Below, piece after piece: positions 1 to 14,618 of a DNA stretch of 64,000 nucleotides (positions within the stretch are counted from its first letter, which is position 1; every line of letters starts with the position of its first letter). A model generated the notes under the pieces. That model was not told where the DNA came from, made no database searches, and worked only from the letters and a program-made list of their open reading frames with translations. Source of the stretch: Tetrahymena elliotti 4EA (taxonomy: Eukaryota; Ciliophora; Oligohymenophorea; Hymenostomatida; Tetrahymenidae). The position numbers and the translations under genes are program-made. The stretch lies in contig AFXF02001488.1 of the NCBI GenBank assembly GCA_000231825.2, positions 62,001 to 126,000 on the forward strand, read 5' to 3'.

Positions 1-3000
1 GATAGCACTGAAATAAAAATGGAGCAAAGTTATTTTGATAAAAAGAAATCTATTGACACACTTGAGAAAAATTTTGCTCTTTATGTTTAGCAAAAAGAAG
101 ATTAAAATGAATCATAAAAGATTGTAAGTTAGGTGGTGAGAGGTTCAAGTAAAAAATAGGGCAATTAATTAGAAGACTTAGAAATAGATGATATTTCTAG
201 CGAAAAGCAAGTTAATGTAGACATTCAAACTTTATGGGAGATATAGAAAGAGGAATCTTTCTCATCTTAAATACCCTCTCACAAAGGATTTTTTTATCTA
301 AAGAATCTCGCATCAAGTCTCTATCTTGCTGTTAGTAAAGCTAATTATGAATCATATATATTCACTCTAACTTATGACACAAATTCGAATAATCTATTTA
401 AACTCGCATCAGCTAGAAGTTCTAAAAAATCATCAAAGGATGAATACATATAGTATAATAATAGCATAATTATTTAAGGTATATCAGATAAAAAATTAAT
501 TAGCAAGTCATAAATACCTTAATAAAATTTAAAAACTTTGGTGCTATCAGAGAAAAAAATAGGTGATAGATAAGTTATTAATATTGACTGCGTAAGTAGA
601 TTAGAAAAGCAATCTAAGGAGAGATATTGCTATGAAATTATTAGTGTTAGTAAAGATTTGAGGTAAATTCTTGTTATTTTTTCTCATTTAAACAAATATA
701 TTTTAATAGATAAACAACAGACAGAGTGTCCAGTCTTTTCCCTTTCTTACTTGATTTTTACATATTTTTACAAGATTGGGGTCATCAACCAACATCAGAT
801 CCTAGAGAGCTAAAATATACTTACAAGCAGGCATTTGATAGTTAAAAGTAGTTGAATAATAAAGTAATTGAATTAAACCAAAGTATTGATAACTTATCAT
901 AGTTTTTGGGTGTTGAAGGGTCATTACTATAGATGAGACAAGATGTTATTCGTGAAAGTGGTTTACTCACTCTACTTATTCTCATTTTACAATAAATTGA
1001 TTTCAAAATATATGGAAAGATCTATTCATATAGAGAAAGGAATTAATAAGACAAAAAATCAGAAATTTCAGAAAGATCTGCCTAAAAAATTGCTGATTAA
1101 AAGTTGAAAAAATGTATATCAATCATTTATAAAATATTGATATCATGCATTAAAAGTAATTCTAAATCATGTTCTTTCTTAATCAGCAGCAAGTAGTATC
1201 TAAGTTTCTTTTTGCTTTAATTAAACAAATATTCAAGTGTAAATATTTCTTCAAAAAAAATAAAATATAAAATCATCAAATAAATCATTTTAAAAATTTA
1301 TATTAGGATGTTAAGAATCTAATCAGAGAAGCTATTAAGTGGATGGAAGAAACTGATGACAAAGAAAAGCAAAACATTAAAGATTGGTGCGATAAAATTA
1401 GCAACATTTCTTCTTCTAAATTAGGAATATAAATTTTTATTATGGAGGTCTTATCTTTATCAATGGTTAACCCATTAGAAGAGGCCATTGAGGAAAATTA
1501 GAAATTCTGCAAAAAGTTGCTATTTAAACCTAAAAAAGAGTCTCAGTCCTTAAATAACACCTAAGTATAAATGAGTAGATCTAGAATAAATTAGCAATAA
1601 TAAGTCTAATACTTTAATGTTAAGTTAGAACTAAAGAAGTTGATTTCTTTCATACTTTGTAGAGATAATGATGGAAAATAGATCCCATGTGTAGTCTTTA
1701 ATATGTTTGGTAATTTTTTTTAATTAAAATATATATCAATAGCTCAAATTAAACATATTCTATTTCATTAAATTAGGAAAAAACGGAACTAAAGTTGATT
1801 TTGACAAAGATAATGTGAAGTTAAGATTTGCTTAATAATTTTAAAATTTAACATCAGAGAATCAAAGTAATGCTTTCGCATTCCCATTCCACTTACATAG
1901 CAATAATAAAAGTGTTAGCATCAACAATACCAATGTTATTAATGGTAACAATAATTAAGTACAAGAAAGAAAAAAAATTGATATTTTAGAAAGATATGAT
2001 TAGTACGTAATAGCAGTTCTACATTTCTATGCTTAGATGTGTAAAGGAAGAAATATTAAAGTTATTAGAGTCTTAAAGTCTCCTGAAATAGGTCTCACTG
2101 ATGAATTTATTTTAACTTGCTTGAAAATATTCAACCCCTTCGAAAATGTTTTAATAGATAGCAATGCCAAAGGAATGAAGAATTTGGAATATTATAGATG
2201 CTTCTTAGCACTCTATCAAGAAACCATTCTTGATGCTGATCCTTTATTACGTATCTCTCAAAGTAAAGTAAACAGCATGATACGTTAAGATATTTAAAAT
2301 TTCTAAATCTCTGATAAATCATATAAACTTTTCCATGAATTTGTTTTAACAGAAGATAGACATCAAGTAATTTATTTTATTTTATCATTTTTGTTTGTTT
2401 GTTTTATTATTGCTGGAGGAAGTTATTTTTATTTGAATAAAAATAGCATCATTTAACATATTTATTAATAATTTACATTAGTATATAAATGCTCGTTTGA
2501 AGGTTAAGCCTTCCTCTTAAGTCTTAGACAAAGAAAATGAAGACTAGTAAGAATATCAAGAAATTAGAAAATTTGCTGATGAGATTGTCACAACTGAAGA
2601 GAAATAAAATAAAATAACTTATCAAATCATGAATTTCTTGTTTAAAGGTTATACTTCTCAAGATTTAAGTAGCTGTTTAAATATATTTAAAAGACACAAG
2701 CCAGATATTTAACTGAAAACTATCTTGCAGATGCTTAAAATAGTTAATTCTCGTATCGATTTAGGATATAATGACCTTTACACAAACTCTCATATCATTA
2801 AAAATATATAATAAATATTCCATGCATTTATTTGTTATAAACAACCTAATGCAGAATATGAGAAAAAATCTTGGGTATTTGATTTGTTAGAAGAAAATTT
2901 CAAGCTTTGCAAAGATTAATTCTTAATCACTAGAGTAATTTTATTACAATTTATCAATGATAATTAAATTTATAATATAATAAATAGATCATTTTAGAAG

Positions 3001-6000
3001 CATCTAAAATTATTTAAGTCCTAGACTCGCTTTAAAGAAATCTGATAATAGTTTCTTAAATATAGTAAAATATGGGTAAAAAGTTGACCATTAAGTTTTA
3101 ACCAACAAATAAGTAACTTAAGGGGGGATTAGGATTAGATTTAGGGGCTGATGGAGATAAAGAAATAGAAATGGTTAATTTGATAAATTAGGAAAACAAT
3201 TAATAAGTTATTATTCTTACTACAGAGAATATAGAAGAAGATATTAAGATGTAAAAGGAAGAAAACGAATTGTAAATTAAGCAAGAGAAAGAAATTTAAA
3301 AGGAAGATGAAAGAGACTTTAAACAATAGAAGTACAGAAATAAAGAAAGTTATGAAGATAAATTTAAAAAAATTTAAGTTGGAGAGTTAGAATTTGATTT
3401 ATTTAGATAGTCAAATATGACAAAGATAAAGAGAAATAAAAATGAATTATAACATTTATAAGATATTAGTATAGGAACTTTATTATTTGAAACTCTAAAA
3501 TGTTCTCTTGATAATCCAACTCTGCAATAAGCCCTGTCCTAATAATTAATAAATTACATTTAATAAAATAAAATTTTAATAGATTTATTTGATCAGATAG
3601 AAATTATTGATGACCAATATGAATTACAGCTTCTTCGTGATATCTGTGGAGACACATCTGATTAAATTTCAGCAAAGGATATGATTGTTTTTGCAGGAAA
3701 AATAACAAGTTAACTCAGTTTTATGTCAAAAAATAAAATTGATGTGCAAGATTAAACTCAATAGTTTTTGCCAACTATAAATTCTGCCATTAATAATATA
3801 CTAAACTAATCTCATCTTAGTGTTAACAATCTAAACTAATCAGGAACTAAACATTAATCTTACATGCAACTATTTTAAGATGGTCTTGAAAATATTTTGA
3901 GTCTTTTTAGATTAGATAACTATGAAGAATGTAAACAAAAAATGAAATTAGTTAAGTCTAAAGAAAAGTATTTTACATAGCTGTAAAATCTTTTGCGTAA
4001 TACAAGCTTCCACTAAGTAAAAAACTACTTTAAAAAATTTTATTTTCTTATCAACCTTTTAAAATTAGAGTGTCATCCATATGTTGATTCATGCTTAACT
4101 ATTCATTTAGAAGGATTCGAAGGAAAAAGTAGAAATATAAGATGATGATAATGCTTCTTATAAAACACTGTATGGCAACATTATTGAGTTCCTATATCAA
4201 TTTGTCAAAGACAACCCATAAAATAGAATAGAAATTCTCCCATATTTCACAAAAATTCTAGATTTAGCCCTCTTCTAGTATGATGCTACTAGAACTCATG
4301 ATTATGATAATTTAAAATAAAAAAATTTTCCTCTAAAAGTAAATAAAATATTTAATTTTAATCTATATTGAAATTTTTAACAAATTAGATTCATAAACTT
4401 TGTATTGAATTACTGCAAGACAAGAAAGAAGAAATTGACCAGATAAAACACTACATTATGGTAATTTTCGAAAATATTGAAAAGAACAATCCAGGTGATA
4501 TAGAGAAAAAGATTAGTGTAAACTAAGATTAGACTATTTATATAATGAAGAAATAAGCAATTTGCTAATACTTAAAAATTTTGATTTAATTAACAACTTC
4601 AGATTTTAATGTTTGTATTAAGGCTAATTAACAAAAAATTATGGATAACATATTAAATAGTTAATCTTTAAAATCATTATCTAAACCATTTACAGAGGCT
4701 TAGATCAAAAATTTGTGTAAGCAAAGAAAGGAAAATGTTAAGGAATTCACTTAAACTTACTACATCTTCAAAATGCATGAATTATGTAAAAATGTCATCT
4801 TATTTTTATTCACTTTTTTAACTTTATTTTTTTATTTTATAAATCCTATAGGTCTTACTGCTTTAGCTAATTGCTGTAAAAATAATAAATTGTTAATTTA
4901 AGAAATTCATAGACTTGTTTCTTCAGATTCTCTTAAAAATAATTTTATCAATCCTAAAACTCCATTTATGCTAAAAAGAGCTTACTTGAAACTACTTTTT
5001 GAGACATATATTTAAAAAGATGATTTTGGAAAGCATTCGATGGATTTTGATGTTATGCTTTCTGATGAGGTAGCAGAAATTATTGAACATATTTATAAAA
5101 TAGTTGATGATAAAAATAACTACACTTACCTAGAAGGTTTAGTCAAAATTGATAAGAAAAATCCTGAAGAGGGATGGCAATTAAGAACTCATATTTTACA
5201 AGAAAAGATCAATTAAAAGAGAGATGGCTTTATTTAAGTTGTTTAGTAGGCTAGAACAATAGTTTAAGATAACAAAATCAACAAAAAAGCAGCGTAATTT
5301 ATTTATTATTTTAATAGATAATATTTTATTTACTTATTTTTGCTTTTATTTATATTAAAGAATAACTGGAGAGTATAAAGGAATCCTAAAAGATCCTATG
5401 GAGTATTGGAAGTTCTTGCTAAATGAGGGTGTCATCCACTTCTTGACAGATACATTTGATGAGAGATATTAAGAATTGGGCTAATAGCAAAAGAGTAGCT
5501 CATTGAAAGAATAATACTCTAAGATTAAGAAAATGTTTGCCAACATTATTGGATTGATTAATCAACTTGAAACATCTTACAGAGCTAAAAAAGAATTTAT
5601 AAGCAATTTATAAGAGCAGAAATTGTTTATGCTACAGGTTAATACCATTATCCCTAAATATAAGAGTTAAAAGGGAGGAGAAACCTTCAAAATTGGTATT
5701 TTTTTAAATTTTTTATTCATAAATTCCTTATTTTTATTTAAAATAAAAAAAGAAACATCTTAGAATAATAAGGTTGTGGTATAAACTTATAATACAAGAA
5801 AAGAAGATCTCGAAGGTGGTGGCTTTTAAGATGTTGAGGAGGATAACAAAAACGAAGTGGAATTCTATAAATTTATGAGGTTATACCTTATGAGAAACAG
5901 ACTCAGTATTGAAGATTTCTGTGAAAATCTAATTAACTTTAAAAATGATTTGAGAGCAGAAAGTTCTAAACCTTTACTCAAAGATGCTATAAGCTAAATT

Positions 6001-9000
6001 ATAAACAGAGATAAATTGTATGTAACAGAGAATTAAATCATAGAGTTTTTGAAAGGAGAGTGCTTAATAAAAAAAGTTATGAAAAAGCATCGCTAAACTA
6101 ATAGCGAAGAAGAGGAAGAATTAGAAACAGATTTTAATGATTAAAATATTACTTTGATTGTGAAAAAGCTTAAAAAAGTATTAGGTGTCAGGAAAGGCAC
6201 TTAGGATATTTCAGAGCTAGATAAAGATGAAGAGGAAGAAAATAATAAAAATGACATGATTCCACCTGAGAAGTTAGTAGCTGATCTTGATATATCTGGT
6301 CTTAAAGTATATTATTTAAACATGAATTAATTTAAGTAAAGTAATTTATTTTTTATTAGGATAACTTGAAAATGAAGCTTCTCAAGCTGGCTTAAAAAAA
6401 CCTTCAAATGATGGGTGAAGCTCTAAATAGCGTAGATATGGAAGAAACACCCTTTACAAACTTTGACTCACAAGATAGAATCATGGAAGAAGTTTTTATA
6501 ACTTAAATTTTACTTGAAATGATAAAAAAGAAAGAAATTGATCTCTTCTGCTTGTATAAGCATTCAAGTAAAAATGAGATGGATGCAATTTACATTAAGA
6601 ATTTGACAGATAGCATAGTGAATTTCATCGAGGCCACAAAAAAGATTTTTTCTAAAAAAAATGTAAATTGAAATTACAAAAACACTTTTTTTATTGAAAA
6701 ATAATTATGTATTAGATTTACTTGGTTAAATTCTTGAGGGTTTTACTTGAAATAAAGTAAATAAATTAAGATACAATTGAAGACAAGAGCAGCAAAGATA
6801 AACATTTGCAAGAAAGTGCTTTAAAAGCAGTGAAAGAATATAAAATATTGCAAACGATTGTAAATATATTTTTTACTTCTTCTCAATCAATTAAATTCTT
6901 TTTTGAAACTTAGGTTGGAAAAACAAGAATTCATGAACCAATATTTGATTTGATAATTAGATCCAACTACCAGAATGAAACTATTGAAAGCTTAGTGCTA
7001 CTTATACAGATGCTCAACTATGGAAATAGTGTAAATAATTTATATAAATAAAATTTAATTTTTATATTTGTTGTTAATATAAAGGATAACTAAACAATTG
7101 TGCTTAATTATTTAAAGCTAGAAAAAGAAATTTGCCTAGATTTCTTCTCTTATTTGAGAGATTTCTTCTAAAATAAGAGTACTGATGACTTAATTCAAAT
7201 TAAGGAATCTCGTAGAAAAGTACCTAAGTATACAGTCTACTTTGAAGTTCATTCTTATTTAATACTTAGAGTCCTTCAACTTTTCTGTGAAAATGTCAAT
7301 ATTCGTTTCTAAAACTTCTTGAGATAGTAAAATGAAGATAAGGGTATATATTCTGCTAACACTAATGTCGTACTCGAAACATCAAATTTCTTATCTTTCT
7401 TGCTTGAAGATCCTTTCACCTCCATTGAATGTAAAAGTAAAATGATAAGATAGTGTCTTGAAACTCTGGTTGACTTTTCCACAGGAGCTGGAGATAATCA
7501 AGCAATCATATGTAAAGATTAGCATGCTTATTACTGATATTAAGTTAATTATTTTTCATAACTAAAACAGGTTAGAATAAGAGATTATTTAGCTTTTTAC
7601 AAGATAAAATACTTGATATGAAGGTCGATTTTACTAAACCTCAGTTTTTGGAAGAATAAAAAATTATCAGTAAACAAGAAAATAAAATAGATATGCTAAT
7701 TAGCAGCATTAAATTCTTAATGACTATGGTTTAAGGAAATCTGAAACCTGAAAATTTAAATCATATCTTAATTCATATATAATGTGATAAATTATTGTTT
7801 TTAATGTACAAAATCTACAAAGAAAGACTGAAACCAATTTAAAAGAATATTATTCTTGAAATACAATGCCCTAGCAAATAAGACAGAAAGCACGCTAAAT
7901 GTAATGATAGCGTGTGTGTAAAGGGGTATACTACAGATTATGATACTTATTTATATGAAGTTGGTTTCTAAATATTTATTATGAATTGTTACTTAATGGA
8001 GGCCTTCCCCGAAGAGCATGATTTGGATCCATTTACTAAGCTCCTAGATTCTAAATATGATTTTAATATTTTTGACTTTTCTACTGAAGATAATAAAAGA
8101 TAAACTATTATTAGTAAGTTTTAAAATAGTTTAAAAAAATAAAAAGCATTAAAGAGAAGATTAACTGAAAAGAAAAATGAATAATCTCTAGATTTGGCTC
8201 TTCTGTAAAACCAAAGCTCAGAATAATAATTAAGTAACCAAATGAAGCATAGAAAGTCTTCTTCAGTTGAACCTTTAATAGAAGTCGTTAATCATAAATA
8301 AGGAGAACTCTAGTAGGTTTACGATTCAAATCAAAAAGATAATAATAGCATCATTAAAGAAAAACAAAAAAAGATTATTGTGAAAATATTCTTGAAATCA
8401 GAAAGAGAAAAACTAGATAGTTCATTCTAATTTGATGTGAACTTCAACAGAATACACAGTACAAATTTTCAACAAATTTATTTCATAAAAAATTTAAAGC
8501 TTTTAAATTATTTTAAAGCAGAAAAGATCTTAATCATTCATTTTTAAATTAAATAAAAGATAATGAAGAAAATTAAAACAAGAAAAAAGTTGAAGAAATT
8601 AGAGAATAAATGTACAAAGATTAAGATGATGATTACTTTGGAAAAGAAAAACCTAAAAGTCTAATAAAGATCTTATTAGATAGTATTTATGATATCGAAA
8701 TGATGGAATAAATTCCTAGATATTTCTTCTTTTTCAAGAACTAAGTAGGTATCACAGAAATTAATATTGTTGATAAAATCTAACTCATTTATTTCTAAAA
8801 ACCTTTCTGCTCCAATTTCTTAACTCCTTACATCAAGCACCATTTGGTATTAATTTTAATCGCAATTATTTAGTTAATTCATTCAATTTTTTTATATAAA
8901 AGATATATGAATCAAACAGAGAATCTGATGAAGATAGATTGCTCTTTTTATTGGAAAACTATGGTTTTTATTATAAGCAAATGATATATAAATAGTTTTG

Positions 9001-10489
9001 GTACTAATTTTGGGTAAAGAAATTTATTTTTAATTTTATAAATATTTTCGTTCTAATATTCAACTCTTTTAAAACTAGATTCACTCTATTTTAGAAAATT
9101 GGAGATTTATCAAAGATATTCAATTTGTCTTCTTACTTTTGATTGTCTTCCTTTGTAAATAAGCTTTTTTACATTTAATTAAATTTTTTAAATTTACTTT
9201 TATTAACTCATAGAACTTTTCTTCTTGGAAGGATCTATTGGAGATGAAACTGGAGGTAATACTTAGTTGGATGATCTTACATTTGCATTTGCCATAGTTT
9301 AGCTTGTTTTATCAGCTTTTGTCCTCATCTTTTGTGGTATAGAAAGATGGAAAATTTCTATAAATCGTTTTACAAATGCTGATTCTTGGAGAAAGATTTA
9401 GTACTTAAAAGAAAATGCAGGTTTAACAAGAGAAACTCTGCTAACCAAATTTTATAAGTAATATTTATCAGATAATTTTTTTATCAAAAACTTATAATAT
9501 TCATGCTTATTTCTAATAAATTAGAACAATATTTTACTTGTAGGATGATCTTAATCCTAGCAATTACAAAAGCAAAAAGTTTTTCTACAGATTACTTATC
9601 TACACATTTTTGATATGTTCTGACTTTGAAAATTTCTATCATGCTGGCTATTTGGGAATTACTATAGCAGGTTTCTTCTTAAAAGGTCCACTTATTTATG
9701 GTATCCTTCTTTTGGATATAATTAAGAGAAGTCAATCATTGCAGCAAATTATCAAATCAATTACTCAAAACCTATATAATATTTTTATTTTCTCTTATTT
9801 GGGAGTTATTGTCATGTACATTTTTGGTATTGGAGGATTTATTTATTTCAGAAGGGACTTTGATGCTGGAAATAAAGCATATAATAACACCTTTATTTCA
9901 ACTGTAGCATCTGTTATTAATGTCGGTCTCAGAAATGGTGGAGGTATTTCAGAATCTATGTCTAATGTAGTCTATAAAGGTGAAGAAGGTGGTGAAATAA
10001 GAATAGTTGATGAAAATTATTTTTGGGGAAGATACTTTTATGATCTATTTTTCTTCATTCTAATTAATATGCTCTTTATTCAAATCATCTTTGGTATTAT
10101 TCTAGATACATTCGGAGAATTAAGAGCCGAATAAGACAAAATCAGAGAAGAAATTAATCAGAAGTGCTTTGTTTGTGTAAATTTTTCTTTTTTCTAATAC
10201 AAAAATTTTATATTAACAAATTATATTTATCTTCTAAAATTAGTCAATGTCTAGAGGTTTTATTGATAGTCATAGTGATGAAGGTTGGTACTCACATATC
10301 TATTTGCATCATAATGCTTATCACTTAGTCTACTATCTCATTTACATAACTAAAAAGGATGAAACTGAATGTAATTATATAGAAAAGTATGTTAAAAAAT
10401 CAATAGAACAGAAATTAATTAATTTCATTCCTGATAGACAAACCACTGAGTTTGAAGATCAAGAACCTGTCAAAGAAGAATCAAATTGA
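1..10489 (+). CDS. ITPR: Inositol-1,4,5-trisphosphate receptor-like Ca2+ release channel (5' partial)
   Basis: Ligand-gated Ca2+ channel of internal membranes; the start lies left of the window. The first 660 bases encode MIR-like sequence (for example KGFFYLKNLASSLYLAV). Long helical sequence with RIH-type character follows, and from about 9,050 the membrane region. The exon ending at 10,176 carries the last membrane helices and the pore: RNGGGISES matches the GGGxGD filter of IP3 receptors, followed by FGIILDTFGELRAEQDK, the post-pore helix. CFVC at about 10,165-10,176 and a His cluster (HHNAYH) after the intron (10,177-10,243) match the C-terminal zinc site of the family. The last exon is 10,244-10,489 and ends in TGA. 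Many short AT-rich introns are present (one donor near 663); I did not resolve them all. The filter Asp is replaced by Ser, which is unusual. Family assignment is strong; ligand specificity is inferred. Confidence 0.88.
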
Positions 10490-11204
10490 AAATTTTTAAA
10501 TTATGTTGAATTATTTTTATGTATTTTTTATACCTTAAGTACTTTTGAATAAGGATTATTATTTGGAAATTAATTTTGAACATTATAATATATCTTCAAC
10601 AATCATCATCATAATATGAATGGAAGAAGCCTATTAAAAAGTATGTTAAATAAAATATAAAACTTATTACCATAAGTTCTCAATGAGATTGACCAAGCGA
10701 ATCCCAAGAAAGTTCAAAAATTTTTGAAATTTTATTTTTTATTTGGAACTCTAAATTTCAAATCTTTAAGCCTTAAATTATTGAGAAATTATATAAATAA
10801 AACTGCTAAATTTTGAAGTGAATTTTTTTGTTTTAGAAACTTGTTAATTTCTACATCTCATTTTTTCAAAATATTTTGTTAAAAAACATTCACATTATCT
10901 AAAATCTTATGCATATTTAAAAATTTAAATTGATTCATTTTATTAGCTTTATTATTGATTGACATTTATTAAAGCTAAATAAATTTTTTTGAGCTAACAG
11001 AGTTCTTTGCTTAGATAACTATTTTTATAAAAAATAAATGTTATCCTAAGTTAATTTAGAAAAGCAAAGGAAACTTATACAGTTGATTTTTATTAAAACT
11101 AAGTATAAATAGATAAAAAGGATTTACTTAGAAAAAGAATTGTAATTGTTATTAATAAATAAATTAAAAAATAAATATTTGCATTTATTAACTTATTATA
11201 AATT
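10490..11204. other. Intergenic, AT-rich
   Basis: About 0.7 kb between the channel gene stop and the enkurin start. It is almost pure A/T with no open frame that keeps coding-like codon use in either strand. It must hold the 3' UTR of the channel gene and the enkurin promoter; no specific element was recognised. Confidence 0.6.
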
Positions 11205-12563
11205 ATGTATTAGGAAGAAGAAAGTATTTATAATATTATACCAAAAGAGGTATATATCCCACCAAAGTAGGAAAAATATAAATCTAGGTACCCACCTAAC
11301 ATAATTCCCACAGGGTCTACTATTGGACTTCGAAATAGCTAAAAGCCTTATGTATAATCAATCTTCAACTTTTTTTATAATTTTAGCAAAAAAAATATTA
11401 TATATTACAATTAAAAATATTACAAAATATAATCAAACAGGTAAGAAACTGTGGAGGTCATTTAGAAGAAATTATTGAAGACCATCCTATTTCCTGCAAA
11501 TACTCAACTTTAGGAAAGCCAAAAGGTAAATATAATCTCCTATAGATGATCATTTTATTTATATTATTTTATTTGTTTGGCGGAATTAATTTAATTGAGT
11601 AACAACTAAATAAATAAAGCAAGTTGATGTATATTATTTTGATTTTTATAATAGGTTCATATAAATAGTCTCCTGATAGATTCCTCAAAAAAGGTGAAGG
11701 CTCTCAATCTATTTTCCACTTACCCAAACTATGTAATTTATTAAACTTATTTTGATACCATATATATCTAAATATGATAAAATAATAGAAAATAACTCTT
11801 CTATTAGGCACTCCTAAAGCCAAGAAAAGATAAAGCCTCCTGTACCTAAACTTAGCGAGTCTCCATTATTATTAAAAGGAAGCAAAAAGAATTTCATACT
11901 TGACAACATAGTAAACAACATACTATCAGGTAATAAAAACTTCAAAGAAAAATGAAAGAAAAGAAAACATTAATATATTTATTTTTCAATATTTTAATTA
12001 CTGAAGTATTTGATTAATTAGTTATAGAAATTACTTTTATTTATTAATTCATGGACAACCTTATTCTTAATATTAAAAAGCTCCTGCTGTATACCAATCA
12101 CAGCCAGACTGGTTAAAAAAAAAAGAGTATGGATAAACTCCCAGATACCTTCAAAGAATAAAAGAAAGAACGCTATAAGAAAGTATTATTATGAAAGATA
12201 TTGTAAGAGCTCATGAATTAGAAGAATAAAAGAAACTGTAATTTTTATTAATTTATTATACTATCTAGCTAGCTTTTTAATTTATTTGAAAATTTTGATT
12301 CAAAAATTTGTTAGAAATAAATAACGGATTCTTAATTTATTTCTAAAATTAATTAACTCTTTTTTTTATTATTTTATGAATTAATTATCTAAATTAGATA
12401 TGAACTCTCATAAGAAGATTTGCAAAATCTCAGAGAAGGGCTTAAAAGTAAGTGGGAGTAAGTATATAGAGAATACTAGTAACTTACTCATATTACTAAA
12501 ATAGATACAATTCATAAATTAAGAAAGTAATTTTATATTTTAATTTAATTTGAAAAATATTGA
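11205..12563 (+). CDS. ENKUR: Enkurin (ciliary adaptor / microtubule inner protein)
   Basis: Six exons: 11205-11351, 11441-11525, 11655-11732, 11789-11929, 12081-12237 and 12398-12563. All phases match and give 257 residues, close to the usual length of about 256. The N-terminus has the protist enkurin signature (EESIYNIIPKEVYIPPK, then PTGSTIGL); next come GKPKGSYKQSPDRFLKKGEG and KPPVPKL. The C-terminal enkurin domain shows KEYGQTPRYLQRIKE and LREGLKSKWEQVYREYQQLT, ending at HKLRKQ plus a short tail before TGA. Enkurin binds TRPC channels and calmodulin in mammalian sperm and sits inside axonemal doublet microtubules in cilia (family knowledge). The acceptor of exon 4 at 11,788/11,789 was chosen because it restores the conserved frame; AG at 11,806-11,807 does not. 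Confidence 0.93.
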
Positions 12564-14224
12564 TCAAATTCAGAATTTGGCAAACAAATCAAATATTTTC
12601 ATTTATCAAAGGAATTACATTCTTTTAATAATTAATACATCTTTTGAAATGAATTTTCGCAATAGATTATAAAATCAATCTCAATAAATAAATATTTAGA
12701 TTAACTCTAAAAGTAAAATTTTATTTCATAGCTATACATCGATACCAAAATACATATTTCAATTTCATTAATTGAATGCAAAATCAAAAACAATTGAATA
12801 TCACTCAATATTTACTTTTAATTTTTTTATTTTAGACTCTAAAAATTTTTAGATTAATAAAAAATCTCATTTTATCTTCAATGTAAATATTTATCTAAAT
12901 TTACTTATTGTTAAATAATAATGCAAAAATATTTCAATTTTTATTTAAAGCAATATTTTAAGTAAATATTTTACTTTTTATAAATTTTTTCAACAACTTT
13001 TCTCATCAAACATAAGAGTAAAATTAATCTTTTTAAGATTATTAAGCTTATTTAATTTTTTTTTTACTTAGATATTTAAATAAATTAAATTTATTACTAA
13101 ATATGCATATTTCTAAACTTTAATTATTTTGATTCCTATCATGTTAGAATATTTAAAAACAATTATTTTTTCATTTATACCATTTTTATGTAGATTGCTT
13201 GTTAAATTGCTGAAATTTTGTTTTAAATAAAAAATAGGAAAGAAAAATGTGAAGAATAGTTGAAATAACTAGAGGCCGACATGTTAAAGTTAAAAAAGAA
13301 TCACATCTTTGTTGACGGAACAAAATGACACATAACATGACATCAAATAATAAATTAAATAACTACTTGCTATGATAATTTTTCTCCCCAAATATTTTAA
13401 AAATTAAGTTGATAGAAGCCTTTTAATTCTTTCAAGATCTTTTGGAGAAACATAACATAATTATGCCGAAATTAGTTAACAAATCCACTAGAACAATTAA
13501 AATTAGAATAAATATAAAATATTTAAAGGTTTAAAATTATTTTGTTAAAATTCTACAATAAATATATAGTAAATATTTTATAGATTTTTGCAAAATTTTT
13601 TTAGAAATTATAAAAATAAATAAATGATTCGAATGATGACGTATAACTAACTATCTTAGTTTATTACTTCAAATGCAATAAAAAGTGCATAATTTAGTTT
13701 AAAAATAACCTAAAATACTAAAAAGATATATGTATGTCAAAATCAAAAGTAAAATAAGTTATTGCGATGAGTGACGACGATTTTGTATTTTTATTTCAAC
13801 TAAAAAAGATTTGTTTTTGAATCTAAAATATAAAATTTTAATTACAATGAATCAACAAAAGTAAGAAGATTTAATAAAGTTTTGCTTCTACCTTTAATTG
13901 ATTGAGGAAAGCAATTCAAAATAAACAATAATTAGTTAGCTTATCTTTCTAATTGCAAATTACATTCAAATAAAATTTTAATTTAATATGTATTATTCCA
14001 CATAAAATACAGCAGCGTTTTGTGTTAACATAATATTATTAACACCCTTCATTCTAGAACAATCCCCACAATATATCTCATACTTTCATGATATTTGGTT
14101 AAAATTTGAGTAGTTAAGCAAATTTCTAGGAATACTTTTTTGAAAGTGAAAGGTAAAAAGATATGAAGTAGAGTTAAAAATCAAGAGTGAGTCATTCTAA
14201 ATTGAGGATGGAACAAAAAATATA
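12564..14224. other. Intergenic with one weak coding-like segment
   Basis: Mostly featureless A/T. On the minus strand from about 13,500 to the TGA at 13,343 there is a TGA-free frame with protein-like composition (for example FRHNYVMFLQKILKELKGFY), but I found no start codon or convincing partner exon, so it is at best a remnant or one exon of an unresolved gene. Near 14,052 the string TTCTAGAA fits a heat-shock-element core, but a single copy in AT-rich DNA is weak evidence. Confidence 0.4.
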
Positions 14225-14618
14225 TCAACAGTGGTTTGTTTCTATTTTGATAAATTATGATATTAAAAATTGCATTTATTTTTTCTTGTTTTGTTTCTGG
14301 TCCTCTTCTAATTGAGTAATGCCAGTATTGCGCATCAGCTTAAAAGTATAAGCGACGTCATAGGCGTCTTCTCTATAAATAAAAACAACGAATCATAAGT
14401 AAATTAAATGATTAACAATATGTGTACAATGGTTTTACCTTATTTTTTGCATATAAAATTGAATGAAAATATTTGATTACTAACAAATTAATTAGTAAAA
14501 AAGTTTAAGAAATCATTAAAAATAGGATAGGATTATCACTTACTTTAAGATAGAATCTGTATTTTAAAACAAAACCTATTGTCAGAAAAAACAATTCAAT
14601 AAACCCAACAATTTTCAT
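14225..14618 (-). CDS. Small putative membrane protein, three exons
   Basis: Not a family I recognise. The model is complement of 14544-14618, 14439-14479 and 14225-14372: 87 residues, all phases consistent, both introns about 65 nt with GT (GTAAGT, GTAAAA) and TAG ends. Residues 1-25 form one hydrophobic segment (MKIVGFIELFFLTIGFVLKY); the rest is charged, with DAYDVAYTFKLMRNTGITQL followed by a Lys/Gln-rich tail. The third exon is clearly richer in G+C than its surroundings, which supports coding. It starts 54 bp from, and divergent to, the acyl-CoA oxidase gene, so the two would share a promoter. The first-exon frame also stays open upstream into the oxidase first exon, so the true start could differ. 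Function unknown. Confidence 0.45.

Noticed and set aside
13250..13340. Slightly G/C-richer stretch as a possible tRNA or small RNA
   Set aside because: No cloverleaf, T-loop consensus or clear stem could be found.
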